Counted from the stretch's first letter, positions 9,389-18,367 are shown. The stretch is 45,106 bases of DNA from Planktothricoides sp. SR001 (GCF_001276715.1 NZ_LIUQ01000024.1:24458-69563), one strand, 5' to 3'. The notes: generated by a model from the letters alone, not told the origin. Numbers and translations: made by a program.

Positions 9389-10411
9389 ATGTCTAATCAT
9401 CGGTTTGTTACTTATAATATCCTCTCTAGCCATTTAGCTGAACCGGAACATTTTGTTAAGTGCGATCGGGCTGACTTAGACCCAGAAACTCGCCTCAACC
9501 GGATCGTGGCCAAATTATTACCGGAAATTGCCCAAAACTCGATTATTTGTCTCCAAGAAGTTTCGACATTGTGGGCTGGTGAGTTGCATCGGTTTTTCGC
9601 TAACCATAATTATTATTTAGTCACGGGTTTATATGGCCATCAGAAAAATGGTTATATGGGAGTAGCCATTGCTTTTCCTCTGGGAAAGTACCAAATGTTA
9701 GAGGCCAAAATAGAACGGTTAAGTGATAGCCGGGATTGGCCAAAGTTATCCCCTTTAGCCGTGGCTGCAAGAAATTTCCTCCAAGGATTTGTGCGTCTGT
9801 GGGACAAAAAAAAGGCCAAAAGTCTGGAACACGCGATCGCTCATGCCCAACGGCGGACGAATCAAGTGATTTTTCTGCGGTTAGACGATAAAGCACAAGG
9901 CGATCGATTCGGGGTGGCGACTTATCATATGCCCTGTGTTTATTATGCCCCGAAAGTGATGACTATTCATACATCAATGTTGGTGCAACGTATCCAAGAA
10001 TTAGCCCAAAATGATCCCTTTGTTTTAACGGGAGATTTTAATATTCGCCCCGCCGAATCTCAATATCAGTTAATTACTACGGGGTCAATGGCTAGTAATC
10101 ATCCAGCTTATCCACCAATCCTCAAAGGCGATCGCTGGCGACCTGAATTAGCCACACCATTGCGGAGTGCTTATCGGGAGGCATTTGGTCAAGAACCGGA
10201 ATTTACCAACTATGCTCAAACCAGAAAAAAAGCTCCTTTTCAAGAAACCTTAGATTATATTTGGTTATCTCCTCAATGGCAGGTAGTTTCTGCTTTGCCC
10301 CTACCCACTCGCGACCAAGTAACCAGTTCTTTTCCTAATCCTGAACAGCCCTCGGATCATATTTTATTGGCTGTGGAAATGACATTAAAGAAATTGGGAT
10401 CATCTATATAG
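9389..10411 (+). CDS. Endonuclease/exonuclease/phosphatase-family hydrolase
   Basis: This 340-residue protein has the metal-dependent EEP (DNase I-like/CCR4-like) fold. The motifs appear in order: VTYNILSS near the N terminus, CLQEVS with the metal-ligand Glu (about residue 55), TGDFNIRP (Asp/Asn pair, about 214-221), TLDYIWLS, and the terminal SDHILL with the catalytic Asp-His. No signal peptide is visible, so it should be cytosolic. The family includes DNases, RNA deadenylases and phosphoesterases; the substrate cannot be chosen from sequence. The stop codon lies inside a 30-bp palindrome. Confidence 0.85.
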   Translation: MSNHRFVTYNILSSHLAEPEHFVKCDRADLDPETRLNRIVAKLLPEIAQNSIICLQEVSTLWAGELHRFFANHNYYLVTGLYGHQKNGYMGVAIAFPLGKYQMLEAKIERLSDSRDWPKLSPLAVAARNFLQGFVRLWDKKKAKSLEHAIAHAQRRTNQVIFLRLDDKAQGDRFGVATYHMPCVYYAPKVMTIHTSMLVQRIQELAQNDPFVLTGDFNIRPAESQYQLITTGSMASNHPAYPPILKGDRWRPELATPLRSAYREAFGQEPEFTNYAQTRKKAPFQETLDYIWLSPQWQVVSALPLPTRDQVTSSFPNPEQPSDHILLAVEMTLKKLGSSI

Positions 10412-10422
10412 ATGATCCCAAT
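10393..10422. terminator. Perfect 30-bp palindrome overlapping the EEP stop codon
   Basis: The sequence from ATTGGGATCATC to GATGATCCCAAT is fully self-complementary. It includes the last codons and TAG stop of the upstream gene. As RNA it would make a strong hairpin right at the stop codon. There is no following T-run, so transcript stabilisation or factor-assisted termination is as likely as intrinsic termination. Confidence 0.6.
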
Positions 10423-10447
10423 CCCTGTAAATATTGTGGATTGTAGA

Positions 10448-10510
10448 GGCGAAGCATGACCGCAGAGATTTATGGTTAAAAGCAGAGATTTAATCCGGTC
10501 ATGCTTCGCC
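10448..10510. repeat. MITE-like inverted-repeat element, copy 3
   Basis: GGCGAAGCATGACCG (10448-10462) and CGGTCATGCTTCGCC (10496-10510) are perfect inverted 15-bp ends. Between them GCAGAGATTTA occurs twice as a direct repeat. This is the shortest member of the family seen at 1438, 2957 and 10799. Confidence 0.7.
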
Positions 10511-10798
10511 CTTTCCGACAGGTATTTCTAGTTAAAAGCAAAAAATTTTTTTACGTTTATCCTCTCACCATTCCAAAAAAAAATCAGGTTATATTTATTG
10601 CCAAAAACCCAATATTTTGATTTTAATAGTCCTAAATAGGTGACAATCATGAAGATTTGGTCGCGATCAATTTATGGTGATTAAACAACCGCTAATTGGA
10701 CAAACCCTTGCCCAGGATTTCCAGCACTCAAATCCCCACTTGTCTATATATAACTAATACCGTTTCCAATTAAAAATGCAACAGTAGAATAGCGGGGC

Positions 10799-10866
10799 GG
10801 GGCGAAGCATGACCGTATATAGGTTAATATTTTGAGCGGATACGATCTGCCGGAATGCTTTGCCCC
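10799..10866. repeat. MITE-like inverted-repeat element, copy 4
   Basis: GGGGCGAAGCAT (10799-10810) pairs with ATGCTTTGCCCC (10855-10866), with one mismatch. The inner sequence GACCGTATATAGG is again similar to copy 3 just inside the left end (CATGACCG). It lies about 50 bp beyond the hppD stop codon. Confidence 0.65.
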
Positions 10867-10918
10867 TACTGTTGGATGATTTTTTGTAAATGGTATAATT
10901 TTCTAGGAATACCAGTCT

Positions 10919-11956
10919 TTAAGCGAAAACCCCTCGACGTTCTTGATCTAACTCAATTGACTCAAACAGCGCTTGGAAATTTCCTTCCCCAAAACCATGA
11001 TTACCCTTGCGCTGAATATACTCAAAAAAGATTGGGCCGATACTATTTTTCGTAAAAATTTGTAACAAAAACCCGCCCCCCTGAGCTTCCCCACCATCAA
11101 TCAGAATTTTATGTTTATGCAACTTTTCGACATTTTCAGTATGGCTGGGTAAGCGGCGATCGATTAATTCATAATAAGTATCTGGAGTATCTTGGAACTC
11201 AATGCCTTTATCGGATAAACCAGCAACAGTTTTGTATAGATTGGTACTAGCCAGGGCAATATGTTGAATTCCCTCCCCATTGTACTCACGAATAAACTCG
11301 GCGATTTGAGAGCGATCGTCTTTAGTTTCATTCAGGGGGATGATCACGTTCCGACAAGGACTGGCGACAACTTCACTATATAAACCTGTTTTTTTCCCAT
11401 GAATATGAAATGACCGAATCCTTTCAAAACCGAAGACTGTTTCGTAGAAACGGCACATCCTCTCTACACCACCTTGGTTCAAATTATGGGTAAGATGATC
11501 GATACGTTCCAAACAGGTTTCAGGATTAATCTCATAACTACGTTGGTAATTAAACAGAGAAAATAACTTTTTCTCCTGTTCATCATCTACCAAATAAATT
11601 AGCGAAGCACCCACACCTTTAATTGCCGGAATATCATAGTCCGTTTTTTCCGCCGGGACAGCCCCCAAGGAAATTGCTTGGTCAAAAGCTTTCTGGGAGT
11701 CTTCTACCTTAAAACCCATCGCACTCGCACCCCGGCCATGAATACTGCGAAATATCTCCGTATTCCCCCCAACACCAGGGTTAGAGATAAAGTGAATATC
11801 TCCTTGACAATGCAGGGTAGCGGGTGCTTGACCAAATTCTCCCACTTTTCGCATTCCCATTTTCTCGAACAGAGCTAAAAGCAAGTGAGGACGACTACCG
11901 GAAAACTCTAAGAAGGAAATCGATGATACTTTAACTTGATCGGTTGTTTGTGGCAT
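10919..11956 (-). CDS. hppD: 4-hydroxyphenylpyruvate dioxygenase
   Basis: The enzyme converts 4-hydroxyphenylpyruvate to homogentisate with Fe(II) and O2; in cyanobacteria this feeds tocopherol synthesis. The three iron ligands can be placed: His in RIDHLTHNL (~residue 152), His in GIQHIALAS (~233) and Glu in PIFFEYIQRKG (~312). The C-terminal GNHGFGEGNFQALFESIE is the family's signature helix. At 345 residues it is the compact bacterial form. It is divergent from chlB across a 553-bp spacer and forms no operon here. Confidence 0.95.
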   Translation of the reverse strand: MPQTTDQVKVSSISFLEFSGSRPHLLLALFEKMGMRKVGEFGQAPATLHCQGDIHFISNPGVGGNTEIFRSIHGRGASAMGFKVEDSQKAFDQAISLGAVPAEKTDYDIPAIKGVGASLIYLVDDEQEKKLFSLFNYQRSYEINPETCLERIDHLTHNLNQGGVERMCRFYETVFGFERIRSFHIHGKKTGLYSEVVASPCRNVIIPLNETKDDRSQIAEFIREYNGEGIQHIALASTNLYKTVAGLSDKGIEFQDTPDTYYELIDRRLPSHTENVEKLHKHKILIDGGEAQGGGFLLQIFTKNSIGPIFFEYIQRKGNHGFGEGNFQALFESIELDQERRGVFA

Positions 11957-12509
11957 ATTTGAAACCTATATAAATATAAAAAAGTCTGGCAGAAATATTG
12001 ATAGCAAGCCATTGGCCATCTTTTTGGTTCGCTCGGAGGATCATATAGTGGCTTAATTTGCTAAATTATACCCTGTTTATTTATTAATTTTTAATAAAAA
12101 TTTCAATATTAAGAATAATAATAAAATATTATTAGCTCGTTTTTATCGTATATAAATACTTACGATCGCCTCATACCATGACTTAACTGTTTATGCTTTT
12201 TGCTGGAGATATTTCCCTAAGGTAAACTCAATTTTGTCATTATACTTATTATTGGGGTGTAGGGTCTAGGGCCGCAATGCTTGCGCCCTAGGGTGTAAGG
12301 TGTAGGGGGGTTTTCCCGGATTGGACAGGAAAAAATGCTCCTTCTCCTGCCATTTTACCCTTCTCACATCTTAAAGAAATATGCCAAAACATTAAAAAAC
12401 GTTAAATAAAAAACAAAACCATTGTTTTAGTTTTAGGCTAGATCAGAGACAACCAAGAATCTGGGCGATCGCCTAGAAACCCAGAAACCTAAATTAGGAG
12501 AATATACTT
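11957..12509. promoter_or_regulatory. Divergent promoter region hppD / chlB
   Basis: This 553-bp region separates two genes transcribed away from each other, so both promoters must lie here. It has an AT-rich block (12060-12150) and an imperfect hairpin CTAGGGCCGCAATGC / TTGCGCCCTAG (about 12266-12293). Near chlB are a HIP1 site (about 12466) and a good ribosome site (AGGAG, 12497-12501). No small gene or RNA was recognised. Confidence 0.5.
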
Positions 12510-14036
12510 ATGAAATTGGCTTATTGGATGTATGCCGGCCCAGCACATATTGGCACCCTTCGCATTGCCAGTTCTTTTAAAAATGTCCATGCTATTATGC
12601 ACGCTCCTCTCGGCGATGACTATTTTAATGTGATGCGATCAATGCTGGAACGGGAACGGGATTTTACCCCAGTGACTGCCAGCGTAGTAGACCGCAATGT
12701 TTTAGCGCGGGGTTCTCAAGAAAAAGTGGTGGAAAATATTGTTCGCAAAGACCGGGAAGAAACCCCGGATTTGATTGTTCTCACCCCCACTTGTACCTCT
12801 AGCATTTTGCAAGAAGACCTGGAAAACTTTGTGCAACGGGCACAACTCGATGCCAAAGGGGATGTGATGCTGGCAGATGTGAATCACTACCGGGTGAATG
12901 AACTGCAAGCCGCCGATCGCACCCTGGATCAAATTGTTAAATTTTATATCAATAAAGCCCGGAAAAAAGGCGAACTGCCGGAAGGAAAAACCGACAAACC
13001 TTCCGTCAATATTATTGGAATGTCTACCCTAGGTTTCCACAACAATCACGACTGCACGGAATTGAAGCGCTTGATGGCTGATTTGGGCATTGAAGTCAAC
13101 GAAGTGATTCCCGAAGGTGCTTCGGTTCATAATCTGAAAAACCTGCCCCGCGCTTGGTTTAACTTAGTACCTTATCGGGAATTAGGCTTGATGGCGGCCA
13201 AATATTTGGAAAGCGAATTTGGGATGCCATTAGTTGATATTACCCCGATGGGAATTGTGGAAACAGCCCGCTGTATCCGCAAAATTCAGCAAGTGCTGAA
13301 TGCCCAAGGTGCGGATGTAAATTATGAAGAATTTATCGATCATCAAACGCGGTTTATTTCCCAAGCGGCTTGGTTTTCTCGTTCCATTGACTGCCAAAAT
13401 TTAACCGGCAAAAAAGCGGTGGTGTTTGGGGATAATACCCATGCTGCTGCTATGACAAAAATTTTGGCGCGGGAAATGGGAATTCATGTGGTTTTGGCGG
13501 GAACTTATTGTAAATATGATGCGGATTGGTTCCGGGAACAAGTCAGCGAATATTGCGATGAAGTGCTGATTAGTGACGATAATGCAGCGATTGGAGATGC
13601 GATCGCCCGCTTAGAACCGGCAGCTATTTTTGGCACCCAAATGGAACGTCATGTGGGCAAACGTTTAGACATTCCTTGTGGGGTGATTGCCTCACCGATT
13701 CACATTCAAAATTTCCCCGTGGGTTACACTCCTTTCCTGGGTTATGAAGGGGCGAATCAACTGGTGGATTTAATCTACAATTCCTTTACTTTGGGCATGG
13801 AAGACCACCTGCTAGAAATCTTTGGCGGTCACGATACCAAAGAAGTGATTACTAAAGGAATTTCGGCGGATTCTGACCTGACTTGGACAAAAGATGCCCA
13901 AGCAGAATTAAACAAAATCCCTGGTTTTGTCCGAGGCAAAATTAAGCGGAACACGGAAAAATTTGCTCGCGATCGCGGCTTTGACCAAATCACCGTTGAA
14001 GTGATGTATGCGGCAAAAGAATCTGTAGGGGCATGA
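12510..14036 (+). CDS. chlB: Light-independent protochlorophyllide reductase subunit B
   Basis: This is the B subunit of the nitrogenase-like dark-operative protochlorophyllide oxidoreductase. Together with ChlN it forms the NB component that reduces protochlorophyllide with electrons from ChlL. The expected 4Fe-4S ligands are present: Asp36 (APLGDD) and Cys95 (TPTCTSS). The 508 residues are full length, ending with the small C-terminal domain ([17 protein letters not shown]...). chlL and chlN are not adjacent. The last 66 bp recur 1.8 kb downstream at 15771-15836, with the methyltransferase gene between, suggesting a past recombination or integration event at the 3' end of this gene. Confidence 0.97.
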   Translation: MKLAYWMYAGPAHIGTLRIASSFKNVHAIMHAPLGDDYFNVMRSMLERERDFTPVTASVVDRNVLARGSQEKVVENIVRKDREETPDLIVLTPTCTSSILQEDLENFVQRAQLDAKGDVMLADVNHYRVNELQAADRTLDQIVKFYINKARKKGELPEGKTDKPSVNIIGMSTLGFHNNHDCTELKRLMADLGIEVNEVIPEGASVHNLKNLPRAWFNLVPYRELGLMAAKYLESEFGMPLVDITPMGIVETARCIRKIQQVLNAQGADVNYEEFIDHQTRFISQAAWFSRSIDCQNLTGKKAVVFGDNTHAAAMTKILAREMGIHVVLAGTYCKYDADWFREQVSEYCDEVLISDDNAAIGDAIARLEPAAIFGTQMERHVGKRLDIPCGVIASPIHIQNFPVGYTPFLGYEGANQLVDLIYNSFTLGMEDHLLEIFGGHDTKEVITKGISADSDLTWTKDAQAELNKIPGFVRGKIKRNTEKFARDRGFDQITVEVMYAAKESVGA

Positions 14037-14041
14037 CATAG

Positions 14042-14072
14042 AAACCGGGTTTCTTTGAGAAACCCGGTTTTC
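14042..14072 (+). terminator. Hairpin downstream of chlB
   Basis: AAACCGGGTTTCT pairs with AGAAACCCGGTTT over a three- to four-base loop, then TT, starting 5 bp after the chlB stop. Placement and strength fit termination of the chlB transcript. Confidence 0.6.
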
Positions 14073-14079
14073 GACTGGG

Positions 14080-14187
14080 TAGGGTGGGCAACATTTTGCC
14101 CACCCTACAATTGCTAAAATGTCTGGCTTATCATAAATTTTTGAATCTAATAAGCTGGGTAGGGTGGGCAAAATTTTGCCCACCCTA
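14080..14187. repeat. Two TAGGGTGGGCAA palindromic repeats
   Basis: Positions 14080-14107 and 14160-14187 are near-identical palindromes with TAGGGTGGGCAA and TTGCCCACCCTA arms. Each is followed by CAATTGCTAAA. The second is perfectly self-complementary over 28 bp. A shortened copy with the same CAATTGCTAAA tail is at 15865-15884, and longer relatives are at 32526-32583 and 32606-32675. Confidence 0.75.
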
Positions 14188-14220
14188 CAATTGCTAAATT
14201 ATCCGCTAATTTATATATAG

Positions 14221-15693
14221 CTAAATTGCTTGTAATATATTTTCTGAAAAATTGGTAATTATACTAATCGTTTCTGCGGATAAACTTAACTCTTGGTAAA
14301 TGACTTGATTCACCGCAAATATATATTGCATTGCTGCTTGCGATGAGACTTTTTTTTCATAAGCTTCCTGAGCAAATATTTGAAGTTTTTCTTTTCCCTT
14401 AACGCTAATTTCCGGGATAGGAATCCGCCCTAAATAACCAGAAGTAATCATGTTAGACCGATTTAATATCCCCCGGACCATAAATGTCACCAAATGACTA
14501 TTTAAGTAAGCAATCAGCCACCAAGTATCCCGATCGCTCGTAATAATATTGGCATTGACTCCATAAGTTGAATTAGCTGGTAAATAGCAAGCAGAAAAAG
14601 GAATTCCCATCGAAGAACAAGTTATTCCCGGTCGATATAATAGGTCTTGGTTACGCACCATAAAATTAGGAACTTTTTGGGCAATTGATAAGAAATTATC
14701 GGCTAAGTAAGCATTAGGATGAGTAAAAAACCGAGATTTACCAGGATTTTTATAGAAGGGTATGTTAAATCCTGGTTTTTTCTGTTTAGATAAATATTCG
14801 CGATCGCATCCGGTAGAAATTCCGGTGACACAAGGAAATAAAGTTCCTAACCTGGGATAAGAAAATAGCCCCTGGATTTCATCGGTCATGGCGATCGCAA
14901 ATTCATAGCGATCTGATTTCCCTGACAGCAGAATTTGCTCTAAAGGTGCGGTGACAAATTTTTTCGCTTCTAATGTTGTGGCCAATTTTTGCATATTTAA
15001 CGGACGATTTGCTATTTTAACTTGTTTTTGATACTCGCGTCCTTTTTGCAGAATCATAATACAAGTCCGCACGTCAGCCCCTTGAGCCAAAAACAGGTCA
15101 TTGGGACAAAGAATCAGATAGTGAATTGCACAATTATTGATAATTTTTTGCCGCAATTCTGTATGCGCTTTAGCCGTCAGGAATGAATCCAGAGTAATCA
15201 TCCCGATCAAAGCGCCATTCTTGGCAAAATCAATTAACGCCGATATAAACATGGAATACATATTATGTACTCCTACGTCTGAGAAAAAACTCAATAGCTT
15301 AGATTTATTTTGTCTAATATAATCGACTTCATGGCAGTTATAAGGTGGATTAGCAATATAAAAATCGTAATTTAGTCCTATTTTTTGATTTAAAATACAG
15401 TGATTTTTTTGATTGATATAGTATTCTAAAAAATCTTGGGGGTGAAAATTTATGGTTTCTGGCAAATTGAAGGATAAAATATCCATCCCGTCTACGAATA
15501 CACCCCGCTTCATCAGCGGAATTGCCATTTCCCCGCGACCCACACAAGGATCTAAGGCATAACTGCCGGTGGGATTAAGGTTTGTAATTGCCCAAGCAAT
15601 GAACTCAGAAATAAAAGCCGGGGTCGAGTAGTAACCTGTTTCTCGCCGGTCTATACCTGTTTTTGTCTGAATTATTTTAGGATGGCGACCCAT
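14221..15693 (-). CDS. N6-adenine-specific DNA methyltransferase (orphan)
   Basis: This 490-residue protein is predicted to transfer methyl groups from S-adenosylmethionine to adenine in DNA. The SAM-binding motif I is DPCVGRGEM (about residues 48-56) and the catalytic motif IV is NPPY (about 114-117). Early motif order and the long C-terminal half place it in the gamma-type, TaqI/Eco57I-like group. That C-terminal half (IPFYKNPGK, NRSNMITSGYLGRIPIP) reads as the target-recognition domain. No restriction endonuclease gene or nuclease motif is adjacent, so it is an orphan or the rest is lost. The gene is flanked by two copies of the chlB 3' end, which marks it as likely imported. Confidence 0.85.
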   Translation of the reverse strand: MGRHPKIIQTKTGIDRRETGYYSTPAFISEFIAWAITNLNPTGSYALDPCVGRGEMAIPLMKRGVFVDGMDILSFNLPETINFHPQDFLEYYINQKNHCILNQKIGLNYDFYIANPPYNCHEVDYIRQNKSKLLSFFSDVGVHNMYSMFISALIDFAKNGALIGMITLDSFLTAKAHTELRQKIINNCAIHYLILCPNDLFLAQGADVRTCIMILQKGREYQKQVKIANRPLNMQKLATTLEAKKFVTAPLEQILLSGKSDRYEFAIAMTDEIQGLFSYPRLGTLFPCVTGISTGCDREYLSKQKKPGFNIPFYKNPGKSRFFTHPNAYLADNFLSIAQKVPNFMVRNQDLLYRPGITCSSMGIPFSACYLPANSTYGVNANIITSDRDTWWLIAYLNSHLVTFMVRGILNRSNMITSGYLGRIPIPEISVKGKEKLQIFAQEAYEKKVSSQAAMQYIFAVNQVIYQELSLSAETISIITNFSENILQAI

Positions 15694-15770
15694 TTTTAAT
15701 TATGTAACTTGCTTGCTATGACTATTGATTAATTTTAACTAATTTTTTGAAAAAAATCAAATTTAAAATA

Positions 15771-15838
15771 GCGATCGCGGCTTTGACCAAATCACCGCTG
15801 AAGTGATGTATGCCGCCAAAGAATCTGTAGGGGCATAG
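15771..15838 (+). pseudogene. Second copy of the chlB 3' end
   Basis: Positions 15771-15836 match the chlB tail at 13969-14034 at 63 of 66 bases. The three differences are GTT/GCT (Val to Ala), GCG/GCC and GCA/GCC (both silent). The frame stays open and ends in TAG at 15836-15838 instead of TGA. It has no start codon or upstream chlB sequence. A shortened TAGGGTGGGC repeat with the CAATTGCTAAA tail follows (15865-15895), as it does after the real chlB. The mostly silent differences suggest descent from another, functional chlB allele. Confidence 0.8.
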
Positions 15839-15959
15839 AGTTACCTTTGCTTGACCTAGCTGGGTAGGGTGGGCTTTTACCCTACAATTGCTAAAAAAGA
15901 GGATAAAATCGGCATTGAAAAGAAAGCACGATCAGCTATCACCGGCTGCGTAAAAATTT

Positions 15960-16546
15960 TCATTTTTTGTTAACGTCAAATAAAAAAAAATGCGAGAATA
16001 ATCGCTCGCCAGCATTAAATTTTTCTAGACAATATTCCTCATCGACTAGGGTACAAATAGTAATTGTTAGTTGTTTTGGTTTGCCTGTATATCGGGTGGC
16101 ACCCAGCGCCAGAAAATCGCCTAACCAATATTCGGCAATTTGCAATTCTTCATCATCGTCAAACTTGGTTAAATAATCATCGCGCCAATTGGTACTTACC
16201 ACCTCAATAACCAGGGCAATACTGTCACCTTGTGTACTGTCGATGCTTTTTTCCATAGCAACTCTTTCCCTAAAACATCTTGTTTGAGTACAATCACATC
16301 CGGGTTATAACCCGATCGCTCTCGAAAAGGTTTCACCACACAAGTTTTGGGAATCACATAAGGCAAACGACGCTGCCAAATTTCTACTTGCAGTTTCGTT
16401 GCCAAAAAACTACTAACTAATTCGTACGGGCCGGTTGGCAACATTTCAACTAAAATTCCATTGAGTAATTCATAACGTTGCCCATTTTCTGGATAGGCTT
16501 CTATAAATTCTTCAAAACTAATCAGGTCGGGGATAGATTGAATCAT
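15960..16546 (-). pseudogene. Uma2-family (PD-(D/E)XK-like) protein, frameshifted
   Basis: Two overlapping minus-strand frames together make one Uma2-family protein. The N-terminal part (from 16546) begins with the family opening ISFEEFIEAYPENGQRYELLNG and runs to LLWKKASTV. The C-terminal part continues in the next frame with QGDSIALVIEVVSTNWRDDY and IAEYWLGDFLALG. The expected join lies near 16225-16240, where inserting one base after the ASTV codons restores a continuous protein. The family has a nuclease-like fold and is abundant in cyanobacteria, with unknown role. The frameshift makes this copy probably inactive, unless it is a sequencing error. Confidence 0.72.
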
Positions 16547-16739
16547 AATTGCTGTTTCAAACCCTCAGTCCTAGTCTAACACTTGGGGCAGATGGCGATT
16601 TTGGATTTGCCATGAAAAGGGACTGCTCCCTCGTACTCAGGGAGTATCTGAGTAGTTCCCGGGTGTATGGCTTAGATCCTTTCTTTACCAATTCAGGCTA
16701 TACGCCCATATCGGTCGTCGCGGTCAGTATTTTTCCAGT

Positions 16740-16934
16740 ATGGGTTTAATCAAAAAAACAACCCGTAAAAAAGGTATAACTCACATATATGAGCTAACAC
16801 CGAGAGAGCAGTGGAAAAAGCCAGAATTTAATGACAAAGACGGATAAATAGAAGCCGAACGCCAAAAAGTCCAAGCGGCACTATCAAATGCCAGAAAAAT
16901 GACCAGTCAAGACGAATTTTCAGTAAAAAATTAA
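16740..16934 (+). pseudogene. Small basic ORF interrupted by an in-frame stop
   Basis: From ATG 16740 the frame encodes a basic 35-residue peptide (MGLIKKTTRKKG...PREQWKKPEF) and meets TAA at 16845-16847. The same frame then stays open for 28 more codons (IEAERQKVQAALSNARK...) to TAA at 16932-16934. A hairpin terminator (16968-16998) follows on the same strand. The pattern suggests a ~64-residue protein broken by one nonsense mutation. The family is not recognised. Confidence 0.4.
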
Positions 16935-16967
16935 TCGAGTGAGCAAAATTTTGCCCACCGGATCAAT

Positions 16968-16998
16968 AAAACCTGTCGCATATCAGCAACAGGTTTTT
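16968..16998 (+). terminator. Hairpin with T-run
   Basis: AAAACCTGT (16968-16976) pairs with ACAGGTTTT (16989-16997) across a 12-base loop and ends in a run of five T. It is oriented to end transcripts of the small plus-strand ORF at 16740-16934. Confidence 0.6.
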
Positions 16999-17193
16999 AA
17001 TTTTAATGATTAATAAATCTGAGCGATCGCCTACAATAGTCAATAGTCAGTGATTTTCGCAATCCTGATTTAAAGCCAACAGTAAATCAGTTGCCGCCAT
17101 TTTACCCAGGCAAAGATAATTTTTTTATAAAAAAATTATCTCAGGCTTACGAAGTCTATGGATTATGTTTTCGCCAACGAATTTCAGCCGATA
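16999..17193. other. Intergenic sequence without recognised features
   Basis: The stretch between the two terminators (16968-16998 and 17187-17248) has a HIP1 site near 17023 and an AT hairpin (TAATTTTTTTATAAAAAAATTA, about 17118-17139, in pieces). No ORF with a credible start or RNA gene is seen. Confidence 0.4.
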
Positions 17194-17248
17194 AAAAAAA
17201 GCAGCGACTTAGGATAAATTACATAAGTCGCTGCTTTTTTTCATCGGT
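17187..17248 (-). terminator. Strong intrinsic terminator of the rogue psbA gene
   Basis: AAAAAAAGCAGCGACTTA (17194-17211) pairs perfectly with TAAGTCGCTGCTTTTTTT (17224-17241), and pairing extends outward by six more bases with one mismatch. On the minus strand the hairpin ends in eight T, the form of an intrinsic terminator, 25-30 bases after the psbA stop. Confidence 0.88.
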
Positions 17249-17272
17249 TATTTAAGCGGAAAATAACTAGCA

Positions 17273-18367
17273 TTAGATCATCGCTGGAGCCGTTTTTAGG
17301 CTAACGGGAATGCCTTCACCGCCAGCAATCAAATTCGGGAAATGATGGGTATTCGGCGCGTGCATTGCCTGAATTCCCAGGGTAGCCCGATTGAGCAAAT
17401 CCGCATCGGTGGAAATGACTTTGCCGGAAGCATCGATAATCGAATGGTTGAAGTTAAAGCCATTCAAATTGAAGGCCATCACCCCAATTCCCAGGGTGGC
17501 AAACCAAATGCCAATGGTGGGTAAAGCACCCATGAGAAAATGGACAGAACGGCTGTTGCGGATGCCTAATCCGGGAATTAATAATCGGCCTAAAAAGCCC
17601 GAATGTCCGGCTAAAAGATTGTAAGTTCCTTCTTGTTGGCCAAATTTATATCCCACATTTGTGGATTCTAAATCGCTGGTTTCACGAATTAAACTGCTGG
17701 TGACTAATGACCCATGTAAGGCACTTAACAAAGCCCCGCCAAAAATTCCGGCAACGCCGATCATGTGTAGCGGGTGCATTAACACATTATGTTGTGCTTG
17801 GAGGGACATCATAAAATAGAAAGTCCCGGAAATTCCCAAGGGCATTCCTTCAGAAAAGCTGCCTTGTCCGATGGGATAAATTAGCAATACGGCGGTGGCT
17901 GCGGATGCGGGGGCGGAAAAGGCGACGGCAATCCAGGGACGCATTCCCAGGCGATAGCTTAATTCCCATAAGCGGCCCATATAAGACCAAATGGCGATCG
18001 CAAAATGCAGAATTATCAGTTGATAAGGGCCACCATTGTAAAGCCATTCTTCAATGGAACTGGCTGACCAAATGGGATAGAAATGTAAACCGATCGCCGC
18101 TGAGGTGGGCACTACGGCGGCAGTAATCATATTTTGATTACCTAAAATTGACCCGAAAATAGGTTCGCGGATGCCTTCCATATCCACCGCAGGGGCAGCG
18201 ATGAAGGCGATCGCAAATGTTGTCACTGCGACCAGGAATGTGGGAATCATCAAGACACCAAACCAACCAATATAAATGCGGTTTTCCGTGCTAACGATCC
18301 AGTCCACAAACATCGGCCACAAGTCACCGATATCGACTTCGCGTTTGGGTTGTAAAACGGTACTCAT
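17273..18367 (-). CDS. psbA: Non-canonical photosystem II D1 protein (rogue/sentinel D1)
   Basis: This 364-residue protein is a full-length D1 homologue with five membrane helices. In standard D1 numbering the P680 ligand His198, TyrZ Tyr161, His190, and the non-haem-iron ligands His215 and His272 are kept. Several Mn4CaO5-cluster residues are not: Asp170 is Glu (SFSEGMP), Glu189 is Gln (LQAQHN), Glu333 is Ala (MHAPN) and Asp342 is Leu (FPNLIA). His332 and Ala344 remain. Ser264 in the QB/herbicide pocket is Gly, with one extra residue nearby, and residue 130 is Leu. These changes fit the 'rogue' (sentinel) D1 class, thought to form PSII that cannot evolve oxygen. The chlorophyll f synthase class is disfavoured because residues 127-131 read MGRLW, without its QD pair, and no far-red gene cluster is present. 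A ribosome site AGGAG precedes the ATG. Confidence 0.88.
   Translation of the reverse strand: MSTVLQPKREVDIGDLWPMFVDWIVSTENRIYIGWFGVLMIPTFLVAVTTFAIAFIAAPAVDMEGIREPIFGSILGNQNMITAAVVPTSAAIGLHFYPIWSASSIEEWLYNGGPYQLIILHFAIAIWSYMGRLWELSYRLGMRPWIAVAFSAPASAATAVLLIYPIGQGSFSEGMPLGISGTFYFMMSLQAQHNVLMHPLHMIGVAGIFGGALLSALHGSLVTSSLIRETSDLESTNVGYKFGQQEGTYNLLAGHSGFLGRLLIPGLGIRNSRSVHFLMGALPTIGIWFATLGIGVMAFNLNGFNFNHSIIDASGKVISTDADLLNRATLGIQAMHAPNTHHFPNLIAGGEGIPVSLKTAPAMI

Larger units (their letters stand above)
10412..10918. other. Intergenic region with two inverted-repeat elements
   Basis: No gene is found between the convergent EEP and hppD genes. The region contains two GGCGAAGCAT-family elements, at 10448-10510 and 10799-10866, separated by AT-rich sequence with no recognisable promoter or RNA. 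Confidence 0.55.

Noticed and set aside
17273-18367. Chlorophyll f synthase (ChlF, super-rogue D1)
   Set aside because: The residues around D1 positions 127-131 read MGRLW, without the QD pair associated with ChlF, and there is no far-red acclimation gene cluster nearby.
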